From Lachnospiraceae bacterium (GTDB taxonomy: Bacteria; Bacillota; Clostridia; Lachnospirales; Lachnospiraceae): 64,000 nucleotides of DNA. The translations under genes were made by a program, and so were the position numbers. Of the stretch, positions 19,801-28,310 are shown in pieces (within the stretch, counting starts at the first letter, position 1; every line of letters starts with the position of its first letter). The stretch lies in contig JAAWEK010000002.1 in NCBI GenBank assembly GCA_022794265.1, positions 38,479 through 102,478 on the forward strand, in the 5' to 3' direction. The notes under the pieces are model-generated. The model saw only the letters and a program-made list of their open reading frames with translations, was not told where the DNA came from and did not search any database.

Positions 19801-21051
19801 CATTCGGCAGATGCCTCTTATCATCGTACATTGTTTACCAAAGAAATGCGGAAAGAATATACCATACTCTGTCCGGAAATGTCTCCGATTCATTTTGAAA
19901 TTCTATTGCCGGCTCTGGCTTCCTGCGGATATAAACTGGAACTTCTGCCAAGCAGTAAATCCTGTGTGGATTACGGATTGAAATATGTTAATAATGATGC
20001 CTGTTATCCTTCTCTGCTGGTGGTAGGCCAGATTATGGAAGCACTGTTATCGGGAAATTATGATGTGAATAAAACGGCTGTAATCATTACTCAGACCGGA
20101 GGGGGCTGTCGGGCTACCAATTATATCGGATTTATCCGGCGGGCGCTGGAAAAGGCAGGTATGCCCCAGATTCCGGTAATTTCCCTGAGCCCTGGCGTAG
20201 AAACAAATCCGGGATTTTCCTTCAGTTATAACATGGTGAACCGGGCGCTGCAGGCACTGGTTTACGGCGATTTATTCATGCGTGTACTATACCGTACCCG
20301 TCCGTATGAGAAAGAACCGGGTGGAGCCCACAGGCTTCACCGGAAATGGGCGGAAAAATGCAAACGGGATGTGGTAAAAGGAAGTAAATCCGTTTTTAAA
20401 AGGAATATAAAAGCTATTGTAAGAGATTTTGACCAGCTGGAGTTACTGGATGTTAAAAAACCGAGAGTGGGAATTGTCGGTGAAATTCTGGTGAAGTTTC
20501 TTCCGGTTGCCAACAATCATCTGGTGGAACTTCTGGAAGAGGAAGGCGCTGAAGCAGTGTGTCCGGATTTACTGGATTTCTTTTTATACTGTTTTTGGAG
20601 TACTAATTACGAAGCCCGGTATTTCGGAAAAGGAAAACTGCGGGCCTTTGGATTTAATGTAGCCGATTTTGTCATAGAACATTACAGAAAGCCGCTGCGC
20701 CAGGCGTTAAAGGAGAGCAGGCGTTTTGAACCGATGCCGGAAATTGAGGAACTGGCTTCTTATGCAGAACCGTTTGTATCCATTGGAAACCAGAATGGGG
20801 AAGGATGGTTTCTGACGGCGGAAATGGTGGAACTAATCCGGGAAGGGGTACCCAATATCGTATGCGCCCAGCCGTTTGCCTGTCTGCCGAATCATGTGGT
20901 GGGCAAAGGAGTAATCAAGGTACTGCGGGAGGAGTTTAAGGAAGCCAATATTGTTGCAGTGGATTACGACCCGGGCGCCAGCGAAGTCAATCAGCTGAAC
21001 AGGATTAAACTGATGCTTTCAGCCGCAAAGAAGAATTTGGAAAAATCTTAA
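16840..21051 (+). CDS. Giant acyl-CoA dehydratase activase-like protein (two ASKHA ATPase domains)
   Basis: 1403-residue cytosolic protein. Domain one (about 1-265) and domain two (about 316-585) are both BadF/BcrA-type ASKHA ATPases; each begins with the phosphate loop [10 protein letters not shown] or [10 protein letters not shown], and each has a GGTGSF or GCGSF cysteine loop that could hold a [4Fe-4S] cluster between subunits. A CKGCTNHC segment near residue 601 precedes a DUF2229-type region (about 660-880), then 2-hydroxyacyl-CoA dehydratase-like sequence to the end. Single-domain relatives activate 2-hydroxyacyl-CoA dehydratases; the function of these fused giants is not established. 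No dehydratase genes flank it. Confidence 0.85.
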   Translation: MYTLGIDIGSTTVKVVILDEENNMLFSAYERHYANIIETLGMLVEQAYEKLGDVNLAPMITGSGGLTISKHLDIPFVQEVVAVAASLKSYAPHTDVAIELGGEDAKIIYFTGGLDQRMNGICAGGTGSFIDQMASLLTTDAAGLNEYAKSYKAVYPIAARCGVFAKSDIQPLINEGATKEDLAASIFQAVVNQTISGLACGKPIRGNVAFLGGPLHFLTELKQAFIRTLNLEGEQIIAPEHSHLFAAVGAAMNTEYDKITTIGELNRKLKSDIHMEFEVTRMEPLFADESTYEEFIRNHDVHKVAKGKLEDYEGDCFLGIDAGSTTTKAAVVGEDGTLLYSFYSSNNGSPLKTTIRAIREIYQLMPDSARIVRSCSTGYGEALIKAALMLDEGEVETVAHYKAAAFFDPEVDCILDIGGQDMKCIKIKNGTVDKVQLNEACSSGCGSFIETFAKSLNYEVADFAQIALFARNPVDLGSRCTVFMNSKVKQAQKEGATVEDISAGLAYSVIKNALLKVIKVTDPADLGKRIVVQGGTFYNNAVLRSFEKISGCEAVRPDIAGIMGAFGAALIAREHYDGSETSMLPFGKIDTLKYDTVMTRCKGCTNHCMLTINKFTGGRQFISGNRCERGLGKEKNKDNIPNMFEFKEKLLFHMETLTGDQAPRGKVGIPRVLNMYENYPFWAAFFTKLGYQVVLSPRSDRNIYELGIESIPSESECYPAKLAHGHVTWLIRQGIDYIFYPCIVYERKEIPGASNHYNCPIVASYGENIRNNIEEIRNGSVRFQNPFMSFENETIIADRLAEYFETENGIPGREVREAVSMGMKAMEQVQAQTRLEGERVLRYLEEQDIIGIVLAGRPYHLDPEINHGIPELINSYGVAVLTEDSIAHLGTVDRPTIAADQWTYHSRLYGAASYVRNSDRLELIQLNSFGCGLDAVTTDQVSDILQASNKIYTVLKIDEVNNLGAARIRIRSLLSAVRERSLKNITCHSADASYHRTLFTKEMRKEYTILCPEMSPIHFEILLPALASCGYKLELLPSSKSCVDYGLKYVNNDACYPSLLVVGQIMEALLSGNYDVNKTAVIITQTGGGCRATNYIGFIRRALEKAGMPQIPVISLSPGVETNPGFSFSYNMVNRALQALVYGDLFMRVLYRTRPYEKEPGGAHRLHRKWAEKCKRDVVKGSKSVFKRNIKAIVRDFDQLELLDVKKPRVGIVGEILVKFLPVANNHLVELLEEEGAEAVCPDLLDFFLYCFWSTNYEARYFGKGKLRAFGFNVADFVIEHYRKPLRQALKESRRFEPMPEIEELASYAEPFVSIGNQNGEGWFLTAEMVELIREGVPNIVCAQPFACLPNHVVGKGVIKVLREEFKEANIVAVDYDPGASEVNQLNRIKLMLSAAKKNLEKS

Positions 21052-21172
21052 CTCAAATATTGAATAATACGAGAAATCGTTTTATATTTGTGCTGATGTA
21101 TGGTAAAATAAAATTAGAAAAGTAAGAATAATTGAGAAGGGAAAGGAAATTTCAGGAAGGTAGGTGGTAGAT

Positions 21173-21937
21173 ATGAAATTTCGCAGAATAGATGATACGA
21201 CAGTCAGATGTATTGTTTCCAAGGAAGATATGCAGGAATATGGTATCGCGCTGGAGGATTTTTTCAAGAATAGAGGGAAGATACATGATTTTCTTCATGT
21301 GGTTGTAGAAAAGGCAGAAGAAGAAGTGGGATATGAGCCAAAAGATGGTATGCTGTCCATGCAGATTATGCCGTTGAGCCAGAGTACCATCGCCATTACG
21401 TTTTCGGAAGCAGTAAACGGAGATTATGATGATATCATGAAAAATATTAAGGATAATCTGCCGGAACTTGCCGGAATGAACCAGGAGCAGTCGGATTTTC
21501 TTAATGGACTGATGGATTTTGAAACGGAAGATGAGGAAGAAGAAGATTATGAAGAGGAAATAGAAGAAATTTACGATGAAGAAGAAGCAACCACAGATTT
21601 TCATCCGGAAGAGATGAAAAAAGAGAAAGATATTACCGTATATCAGAGGATGGTAATCTTTATGGATTCTCTGGCAGATTTGTCGGAATACTGCAAGGCG
21701 GCTGCCGTGGATAAGACGGTTAAAAGTGATTTGTACTGGGTTCCTTCCAGAAAAAGTTTTTGTATGATAATAGAAAAAGACAGACTTTCCATGAATGTTT
21801 TTCGTCATCTGCTGGTACTGGCAACGGAATATACCTCAAAGATTTCGGACAATGAACCGCTGATTTCATATATAAGGGAACATGGTGATTTACTGCTGGA
21901 AAAGAAGGCATACAGAATCTTGCGTAAAAATTATTGA
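21173..21937 (+). CDS. mecA: MecA-like adaptor protein
   Basis: 254-residue homolog of MecA, the adaptor that presents substrates to ClpC for degradation by ClpCP. The N-terminal degron-binding domain (MKFRRIDDTTVRCIVSKEDM) and the C-terminal ClpC-binding domain (from about 150, ending HGDLLLEKKAYRIL) are separated by a very acidic linker near residues 118-145. ATG 21173 is preferred to an in-frame GTG at 21164 since the homologs begin M-[KE]-[IF]-x-R-I. Targets here are unknown. It ends at a convergent terminator shared with degV. Confidence 0.88.
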   Translation: MKFRRIDDTTVRCIVSKEDMQEYGIALEDFFKNRGKIHDFLHVVVEKAEEEVGYEPKDGMLSMQIMPLSQSTIAITFSEAVNGDYDDIMKNIKDNLPELAGMNQEQSDFLNGLMDFETEDEEEEDYEEEIEEIYDEEEATTDFHPEEMKKEKDITVYQRMVIFMDSLADLSEYCKAAAVDKTVKSDLYWVPSRKSFCMIIEKDRLSMNVFRHLLVLATEYTSKISDNEPLISYIREHGDLLLEKKAYRILRKNY

Positions 21938-22010
21938 GAAACGGAGGCAGTCGGTTTAACGGAAAACATATAGTTTGTGAAATGAATAAGGGATAGATTG
22001 ACAGGATATA

Positions 22011-22053
22011 AACAGACACCACAGAAAGAAGGTACCTTTCCGTGGTGTCTGTT
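22011..22053. terminator. Bidirectional terminator between mecA and degV
   Basis: Perfect 12-bp stem AACAGACACCAC with its complement, extended inside by GAAAG/CTTTC, and bordered by T-rich sequence on the right. It lies between two convergent genes. Confidence 0.82.
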
Positions 22054-22090
22054 TTGCTGATATGGGAAATCTAATTGAATATAAAAGAGT

Positions 22091-22981
22091 TTAATTACAT
22101 AATTTATTTTTCTGAATGATTCCCAGTCCCAGAGCATAAGGACCGGTATGACAGCCGATGGTGGTACCGATTCTGCAGGATACGGTTTTATCACATTGGA
22201 TACCCAGATATTCTTCTGCTTCTTTTTCAAATTCCGCAGCTTCTTCATAATCATATCCGCAGGAAACCACAAAATTATAATCCTCCTTATTGATTCCCGG
22301 CTCATTCAGATAGGATTTCAGGGATGACAGAACGCTGAGTTTTGATTTTTTACGGCTTCGGCTGATTCCGCCCAAAGAGATATCTCCGTCTTTCATGATG
22401 ATTGTCGGACGGATTCCCAGTTTATCCCCTGCCAGTACGGCTAATTTTCCGATTCTTCCGTTTTTAATCAGGTATTCCAGAGAGCCTACCGTAAAGTAGA
22501 TGCGTCCTGTTTTTTTAATCCTTTCCAGTTCAGCAACGGAATCTTCATAAGAAATGCCGGCATCCCTTAACTTAACGGCTTCGTTTACGAATAAACCTTC
22601 GCTGGCGGTATTTAGTGTGGAATCAATTACCGTGATTGCAGCCTTTGGATGGGTTTCAAGAATTAATTCTCTGGCATTGCAGGCGCTGTTATAAGAACCG
22701 CTGAATTTAGAAGTGATACAGATACATATGATGGGAGTCTCCTGCTCCACATAAGGCAGGAATACATCCATATAATCCTGTACCGAAGGCAGGGAAGACT
22801 TTGGTACTGCGTGTTCATCAATCATCTTACGGTAAAATGTATCGTGGTCAATACCTTCCCCTTCTTTCGTATAATTTTCCCCATCAAAAGTAACGTAGAA
22901 AGGAACAATTTTTATGTTATGTGCAGTGGTATAATCCGATAGTAAATCACATGCACCGTCGCTGATAATCTGATAACTCAT
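22091..22981 (-). CDS. DegV-family fatty-acid-binding protein
   Basis: 296-residue DegV protein. DegV/FakB proteins bind a fatty acid and present it to the FakA kinase for phospholipid synthesis. The N-terminal SDGACDLL motif and the lipid carboxylate motif CITSKFSGSYNSA (about 85-97) are present, as is GRIGKLAVLAGDKLGIRP (about 165). ATG 22981 follows AGGTTT/GGAGG; the longer frame to 23029 has no ribosome site. A fakA gene is not in this window. Confidence 0.92.
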   Translation of the reverse strand: MSYQIISDGACDLLSDYTTAHNIKIVPFYVTFDGENYTKEGEGIDHDTFYRKMIDEHAVPKSSLPSVQDYMDVFLPYVEQETPIICICITSKFSGSYNSACNARELILETHPKAAITVIDSTLNTASEGLFVNEAVKLRDAGISYEDSVAELERIKKTGRIYFTVGSLEYLIKNGRIGKLAVLAGDKLGIRPTIIMKDGDISLGGISRSRKKSKLSVLSSLKSYLNEPGINKEDYNFVVSCGYDYEEAAEFEKEAEEYLGIQCDKTVSCRIGTTIGCHTGPYALGLGIIQKNKLCN

Positions 22982-23139
22982 AGAAAACCTCCAAAAGTAC
23001 AGGTATGATTGGAAAACCATACCATCCATATTATATGATTAAAATATTATAGCATGTGGTTTTGAAAACTACAAGATATAAATTGAAAAAAGATTATATG
23101 CAGGGCCGGACGCAGACATACAACCACAAAAAATAGTAT

Positions 23140-23167
23140 TTGTGTATTTACCAATTAATGCTATAAT
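23140..23167 (+). promoter_or_regulatory. Promoter for the small conserved gene at 23232
   Basis: TTGTGT (23140-23145), a 16-bp spacer and a consensus TATAAT (23162-23167), 65 bp before the start codon. Confidence 0.65.
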
Positions 23168-23231
23168 ATTTAGATACTTCCTTTGAGATAATCAATATCG
23201 TATAACAATTATTTAAAGAAAGGAGCCCCCA

Positions 23232-23501
23232 ATGTTCCGATTATGGGCAAAAACATTTAAAAACAATCATATGCTGAAAGATATGACAGTATCAAATAAT
23301 TCGGACGGACTTACCAGAACCCAGAAAATTTTTCAGGCCATTGATGAAATCTGTCTGGAATTTGATCTGGGGAAACCAATCTGGCTGAGCGCAAATGTAG
23401 AAGATTTTAAAAGGCATGATAAAGTCCGGTTTCGTCAGGATAATTTTATAGAAGAAGTGGATTTTGACTATCTGGAAATCCATGTGATAGAAGAGGACTG
23501 A
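23232..23501 (+). CDS. Conserved small protein of unknown function
   Basis: 89-residue soluble, acidic protein with no signal or membrane segment. The pattern FRLWAKTFKNNHMLKD, then TRTQKIFQAIDEICLEFDLG and KPIWLSANVEDFKRHDKVRF, recurs in many Clostridia as far as I recall, but no function is known to me. AAAGGAG precedes the ATG by 7 bases and it has its own good promoter. It is monocistronic, between degV and the Mrp gene. Confidence 0.75.
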   Translation: MFRLWAKTFKNNHMLKDMTVSNNSDGLTRTQKIFQAIDEICLEFDLGKPIWLSANVEDFKRHDKVRFRQDNFIEEVDFDYLEIHVIEED

Positions 23502-23554
23502 CCGGATTCAGGAAGCGGTGAAACTGCCGGAAATGTGAAAAAAATATGATAACC

Positions 23555-23583
23555 TTGCCTGAATTCTGAAACTGTGTTATAGT
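23555..23583 (+). promoter_or_regulatory. Promoter for the Mrp gene
   Basis: TTGCCT (23555-23560), a 17-bp spacer and TATAGT (23578-23583), about 58 bp before the ATG. Confidence 0.65.
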
Positions 23584-23641
23584 TTCTTCAGCATTAGTAA
23601 AAGAAAAAATGATATATTTATAGATGGAGGTTTGCAGTAAG

Positions 23642-24472
23642 ATGTCAGAAAGAGATTGTAATAATACAGAATGTACCAGAGAAAGCTGCGCCGGATGTTC
23701 CCAGAGCAGGGATAGTATGCTGGCGCCAGCGAATAAAACCAGTAAAATAGGAAAAGTCATAGCAATAATGAGCGGAAAAGGCGGAGTGGGAAAATCAATG
23801 GTTACTTCGTCACTGGCAGTAGAGCTGACGAAAAAAGGATATAAAGTAGGCATATTGGATTCGGATATCACGGGACCCTCCATTCCGAAAATGTTCGGAT
23901 TGGAGCAGGTGGCGGAAGGAACAGAAGAGGGAATTTTTCCTTCGGTTACATCCGGAAATATAAAAGTCATGTCAGTTAATTTATTGCTGGAAGATACCGA
24001 AGAACCGGTTATCTGGAGAGGTCCTGTTATTGCCGGAGTAGTAAAGCAGTTTTGGTCCGACGTATTTTGGGGAGAACTGGATTATCTTCTGGTAGATATG
24101 CCGCCGGGAACGGGAGACGTACCGTTAACGGTCTTTCAGTCATTGCCGGTAGATGGCGTAGTGGTAGTCACATCACCGCAGGATTTGGTTAAGTTGATAG
24201 TGAAAAAGGCATATAATATGGCGGTAAAAATGGATATACCTGTGATAGGAATGGTAGAAAATTATAGCTATCTGGAATGTCCGGACTGTGGCAGAAAGCT
24301 GAATATCTTTGGGGAGAGTAACATTGATGAGGTAGCTGCTGAATTAAAAATTCCGGTTTTGGGAAAACTTCCGGTGGTTTCCGGTTTTGCGGAACTGGCA
24401 GATGCAGGAAGGTTTGATGAGGTGGAAAATCCTTATCTGGAAGAAGCCATTAAGGTGATAACAGAAAAATAA
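23642..24472 (+). CDS. Mrp/Nbp35-family Fe-S carrier ATPase
   Basis: 276-residue P-loop ATPase that binds and delivers Fe-S clusters. Four cysteines at the N-terminus (CNNTECTRESCAGC) resemble the Nbp35 cluster site. The deviant Walker A is MSGKGGVGKS, Walker B-like DMPPGTGD is present, and the C-terminal CPDC pair bridges the dimer. ATG 23642 is chosen over 23624, which has no upstream site; GGAGG lies 11 bases before it, a little far. With the SufC/SufB pair upstream it makes the second Fe-S gene in this area. Confidence 0.9.
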   Translation: MSERDCNNTECTRESCAGCSQSRDSMLAPANKTSKIGKVIAIMSGKGGVGKSMVTSSLAVELTKKGYKVGILDSDITGPSIPKMFGLEQVAEGTEEGIFPSVTSGNIKVMSVNLLLEDTEEPVIWRGPVIAGVVKQFWSDVFWGELDYLLVDMPPGTGDVPLTVFQSLPVDGVVVVTSPQDLVKLIVKKAYNMAVKMDIPVIGMVENYSYLECPDCGRKLNIFGESNIDEVAAELKIPVLGKLPVVSGFAELADAGRFDEVENPYLEEAIKVITEK

Positions 24473-24495
24473 TCTTAGATAAGGCAGGTGTTAAA

Positions 24496-25146
24496 ATGAA
24501 TTATAATCTGGATGAAATATTGGATGAATATGACAATGAGTCCGATATTTCGGAAGAGGAAAAGAGATATCAGAGTGAGGAGGCTGAGAAAGAACAGAAT
24601 AAGAGTGGGAAAAATATAAAAAAAGAAACTGGAAAAGAAAATTTCTGGAAAGAAGTGTTTAGCTGGATCCGGATTATTGTGGGAGCTTTTATTGTTGCAT
24701 TTCTTTTGAGCAATTTTGTAATTGTCAATGCAAGGGTTCCGTCCGGCTCCATGATAAGCACTATTAATGAAAATGATAAAGTTATCGGATTCCGGCTGGC
24801 CTATTTATTCAGCGATCCGAAACGAGGGGATATCATCATGTTTGATTCCCCGGTAGAAGATAAGATATACATAAAGAGAGTCATCGGTCTGCCGGGGGAA
24901 ACCGTGGAGATCCGGGATAATACGGTGTATATTAACGGTGAACGGCTGGAAGAAGAATATGTAAAAAATGAATGGACCAATTCGCCAGGGACAAAAACTT
25001 ATGAAGTACCAGAGGGTTGCTATTTTATGATGGGGGATAACCGGAATGCATCGGCAGATTCCAGAGTTTGGGGAGTCATAAAAGAAGACGCGATTATTGC
25101 AAAAGCAATATTCAGATATTATCCATCTATTGATATGCTGGATTAA
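24496..25146 (+). CDS. lepB: Signal peptidase I
   Basis: Membrane-bound serine peptidase that removes signal peptides from exported proteins. 216 residues: a charged cytoplasmic N-terminus of about 58 residues, one membrane segment (IIVGAFIVAFLLSNFVIV), the catalytic Ser in VPSGSMI (about 85), the catalytic Lys in YIKRVIGLPGE (about 125) and the closing box GDNRNASADSR (about 180). Long N-terminal extensions of this kind are common in Lachnospiraceae. A membrane protein gene follows after 18 bp. Confidence 0.94.
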   Translation: MNYNLDEILDEYDNESDISEEEKRYQSEEAEKEQNKSGKNIKKETGKENFWKEVFSWIRIIVGAFIVAFLLSNFVIVNARVPSGSMISTINENDKVIGFRLAYLFSDPKRGDIIMFDSPVEDKIYIKRVIGLPGETVEIRDNTVYINGERLEEEYVKNEWTNSPGTKTYEVPEGCYFMMGDNRNASADSRVWGVIKEDAIIAKAIFRYYPSIDMLD

Positions 25147-25164
25147 AGGAGAATGTTATAAAAA

Positions 25165-26277
25165 ATGAAGGCAAAAAAAATAATAACATATTCTGCTTTA
25201 GAGCGGCAGAGACATGGAATCAAAGGTGCGGGAACATATGTAGGAATATTTCTGTTTATGTTCCCGTTTATTTCTATTCTGCTGGCTCTTTTTTCCTGTT
25301 TTATATATTATCTGTCCGATTCAATGTATTCGACATTGTTTATAGCCGGAACCATCTTGCTGACCATTCTGTTTCTCGTAGCGGAAATCCGCTGGCTGTG
25401 GGAACTGCTGACTGTTTATGTAGCAGGAGAAGACGGGGAGCTGTATCGGTTACATATTTCCATTTTCTGGTATAAGATAAAAGGCTGCACAAACCTTTTG
25501 AATCCTATGAACACCGCCGGTGGAAAATGGATGCAGATTTTTTATATGATTCAGAATATAAAACTGGCGCTGGAAGGGGCGGGTGATATCAGTTTTGATG
25601 AATTGATTCAGATGGGACGGCTGACCAGAATAACCAGTATTACGGAAGTGGAAAACAGGAAAAAATCTTTCGTTATTTCAGCTGAAATTGAGAATCAGAA
25701 AGGAATTCGAAAAGGAAAAATAAGCATTCGAAAGGTCTATGATCATATTGATGCTTTGCAGGAGTATGCAGATATTTATAAAAACAGTGGAAAAGAGGCA
25801 GCAGAAGCATATAATTTCAGATATAAAAAAAATGCTTCTGACTATATGCCTGGACGTACATCTGTTCAGAAATTACTACGGTTTTTAACTGTATGGACAG
25901 GTATCATATTATGGCTTGCCCTGTTTACTGTATATCCGGATTTAAATAAATTAAGCCATATCAATTCTGGAAGATACCAAAAGACAGAGGCATATGCTGA
26001 TTCCACTGAATCGCAACATGGCAGAGCATTTTTTCTTTATAATGGAAAAGATTATGTGATAGATGTGAAGAAGGAATATCTGAAACCGGATGGGGAAGGG
26101 TATACAGTTTCCATCTATTTTGATACGGAAAATCCACAGAAATACTTTTGCAGCCAGATTTACGGACTCATGTATAAACCTGTGTTTATAATCTATTTTG
26201 CTGTAATTATTTTATATCTGATATCCGGAATCAGCCAGTATTTCATCGACATAATTGTAGCAAAAAAAAGAAAATAA
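25165..26277 (+). CDS. Polytopic membrane protein of unknown function
   Basis: 370 residues with four predicted membrane segments: two near the N-terminus (about 26-50 and 58-80) and two in the C-terminal half (about 240-258 and 335-358). The middle 150 residues are soluble and rich in Lys/Arg. The short loop between the last two segments carries sequence like DUF3592-type proteins (KTEAYADSTESQ to VSIYFDTENPQKYF), which is tentative. It directly follows lepB and may be co-transcribed. I do not recognise a specific function. Confidence 0.7.
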   Translation: MKAKKIITYSALERQRHGIKGAGTYVGIFLFMFPFISILLALFSCFIYYLSDSMYSTLFIAGTILLTILFLVAEIRWLWELLTVYVAGEDGELYRLHISIFWYKIKGCTNLLNPMNTAGGKWMQIFYMIQNIKLALEGAGDISFDELIQMGRLTRITSITEVENRKKSFVISAEIENQKGIRKGKISIRKVYDHIDALQEYADIYKNSGKEAAEAYNFRYKKNASDYMPGRTSVQKLLRFLTVWTGIILWLALFTVYPDLNKLSHINSGRYQKTEAYADSTESQHGRAFFLYNGKDYVIDVKKEYLKPDGEGYTVSIYFDTENPQKYFCSQIYGLMYKPVFIIYFAVIILYLISGISQYFIDIIVAKKRK

Positions 26278-26374
26278 ACCAGTATTTCACCTGATTTTAA
26301 CATAGCCGTCATAAAAACATAAAATAACTTTGTTATTGTATCTGTAAATAGATGATAATGAAAGGCGGATGACT

Positions 26375-28285
26375 ATGGGATTGAGGAAAGGTATTTCAGC
26401 AGTATTTTGTATATTACTGATAGGAACAGCTTTTATAACGGGTGCATGCAGTTCGGAAAAGAATGATGGGACTGATGAAATGGCTCAGCCGGCAGATCAG
26501 GGTACTATTGAGAAATTTGACATTTATGCAGATTATAAAGAAAATCAGCTGAATTCGGAGTATGATGAAACATCGGCAGTAAAGATTCGGTTGTCAGATT
26601 CCGAAATTCAGGTCAGTGGTTCCGGTGTTGTTGTAAAAGAAAATACGGTTACAATATCAAAAGCAGGAACATATATTGTCAGCGGTTCCGTATCAGACGG
26701 ACAGCTTATTGTGGATTCTTCTGATACGGGATACGTGCAGCTGGTATTGGATAATGTCAGTATTACTGCCCGGAATTCTTCAGCAATTTATGTGAAAAAT
26801 GCAGATAATGTATTGCTCACACTGCCAGAGGGAACGGAGAATGAGGTAACGGATGGTGAGGAATATGAACCGGAGGACGAAGTGGAATCCTTAAATGCCG
26901 CCATTTACAGTAAAGATGATTTGATTATCAATGGATCCGGAAACCTGACCGTTACAGGGAATTATAATCATGGAATTCAGTCGAAGGATGATTTGGTCAT
27001 CATAAGCGGGAATATTCAGGTTCATTCCGTAGGAGACGGTATCGTAGGGAAAGATTCCGTGCTGGTAAAGGAAGCAGTAATCACAATTGAAGCAGGTGGA
27101 GATGGAATAAAATCTACCAATGCGGTTCAGGATAAAGGCTATATTTATCTGGATAATCCCCATATTACCATTATGGCTGTCAATGACGGAATTCAGGCGG
27201 AGACCTGTATGGTAATTGAAAACGGAGTCTATGACATTACCACAGGCGGCGGAAGCATCAATGCCCCGGCAAAGCAGCGGGATGAGTTTGCACCCGGCAT
27301 GGGAAAGTGGGACGGCGGTTATCCGGAAATGAGAGAAGAAATGATACCGGAACAGGAAACTGGTGATAATACAGTACCGGACAGCGCCAAAGGGTTTAAA
27401 GCAGGAGTGGATATTACCATAAACGGCGGAAGTTTTACCTGTGATACGTTTGATGATACAATACATTCAGACAACAGCATAACAATAAATAACGGTATTA
27501 TGACGCTGGCCTCAGGAGACGACGGAATTCATTCGGATATGGTTTTAACTGTTAACGGGGGTGAAATTGAAATTAAAAAGTCTTATGAAGGAATGGAAAG
27601 CGCAGTCATTTATGTGAATGCAGGAAAAATTACCCTGACGGCCGATGATGATGGTATTAATGCAGCGGGAGGCAGTGAGGCATCCGGAATGGGCGGGAGG
27701 AATTCTTTAACCGGCGCAGGAGACTATGAAATGGTATTTAACGGAGGAACTGTTTTGATATATGCCGATGGTGACGGTCTGGATTCCAACGGAAAAATTG
27801 TTATAAATGGAGGAACTCTCTGGATTGAGGGGCCTACAGATGGAGGAAACTCGGCTGTGGATTATGAATCCGGTCTGGAGGTTAACGGGGGAACTTTTTT
27901 TGCGGCAGGAAGCGCAGGAATGGCAGAAGCGCCAACTGGGGGCAGCCAGTACAGTATCATGATTAATTTTGATAAGGTTTTACAGGAAAAAACGGAAGTG
28001 ACGGTACGGGATTCGGAAGGAACCGGAGTCTTTGGTTATACACCGGACAGACCATATCAATCCGTTATATTTTCATCACCGGATTTACAAAAGGGTAATA
28101 CATATGATATATTAACAAATGAGGAGATATATACCTCCGTGATGCTCTCGGAAATTGTAACGACTCACGGGACATCCGGGGGTATGATGAAACCTGGCGG
28201 AAGAAGAGAGCATCCAGGCAACAGGGAAGAAGGAATCAGAGAATTTCCGGGTGAAAAGAACCGGGAAACGGAAGGGGGAATCTAA
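26375..28285 (+). CDS. Exported carbohydrate-binding-domain protein
   Basis: 636-residue surface protein. The signal peptide (about 1-26) ends at TGAC, a weak lipobox, so a lipoprotein anchor is possible. Most of the protein is a right-handed beta-helix-like repeat region with motifs such as DDGIHSD, GDGIKSTN, DDGINAAGG and NGGSFTC (about 100-500). This matches the family named carbohydrate-binding domain-containing protein (DUF4353), often found near CotH kinases. The C-terminal 45 residues are Gly/Arg/Glu-rich and look disordered. ATG 26375 follows AAAGGCGG by 6 bases. The ligand is unknown. Confidence 0.78.
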   Translation: MGLRKGISAVFCILLIGTAFITGACSSEKNDGTDEMAQPADQGTIEKFDIYADYKENQLNSEYDETSAVKIRLSDSEIQVSGSGVVVKENTVTISKAGTYIVSGSVSDGQLIVDSSDTGYVQLVLDNVSITARNSSAIYVKNADNVLLTLPEGTENEVTDGEEYEPEDEVESLNAAIYSKDDLIINGSGNLTVTGNYNHGIQSKDDLVIISGNIQVHSVGDGIVGKDSVLVKEAVITIEAGGDGIKSTNAVQDKGYIYLDNPHITIMAVNDGIQAETCMVIENGVYDITTGGGSINAPAKQRDEFAPGMGKWDGGYPEMREEMIPEQETGDNTVPDSAKGFKAGVDITINGGSFTCDTFDDTIHSDNSITINNGIMTLASGDDGIHSDMVLTVNGGEIEIKKSYEGMESAVIYVNAGKITLTADDDGINAAGGSEASGMGGRNSLTGAGDYEMVFNGGTVLIYADGDGLDSNGKIVINGGTLWIEGPTDGGNSAVDYESGLEVNGGTFFAAGSAGMAEAPTGGSQYSIMINFDKVLQEKTEVTVRDSEGTGVFGYTPDRPYQSVIFSSPDLQKGNTYDILTNEEIYTSVMLSEIVTTHGTSGGMMKPGGRREHPGNREEGIREFPGEKNRETEGGI

Positions 28286-28310
28286 AGTATTTCAGAAAGG
28301 AGAGGGATAG

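Noticed and set aside
18922-19893. A 323-codon open frame on the minus strand inside the giant activase gene
   Set aside because: No ribosome site or domain; the plus frame has continuous motifs through the same DNA.
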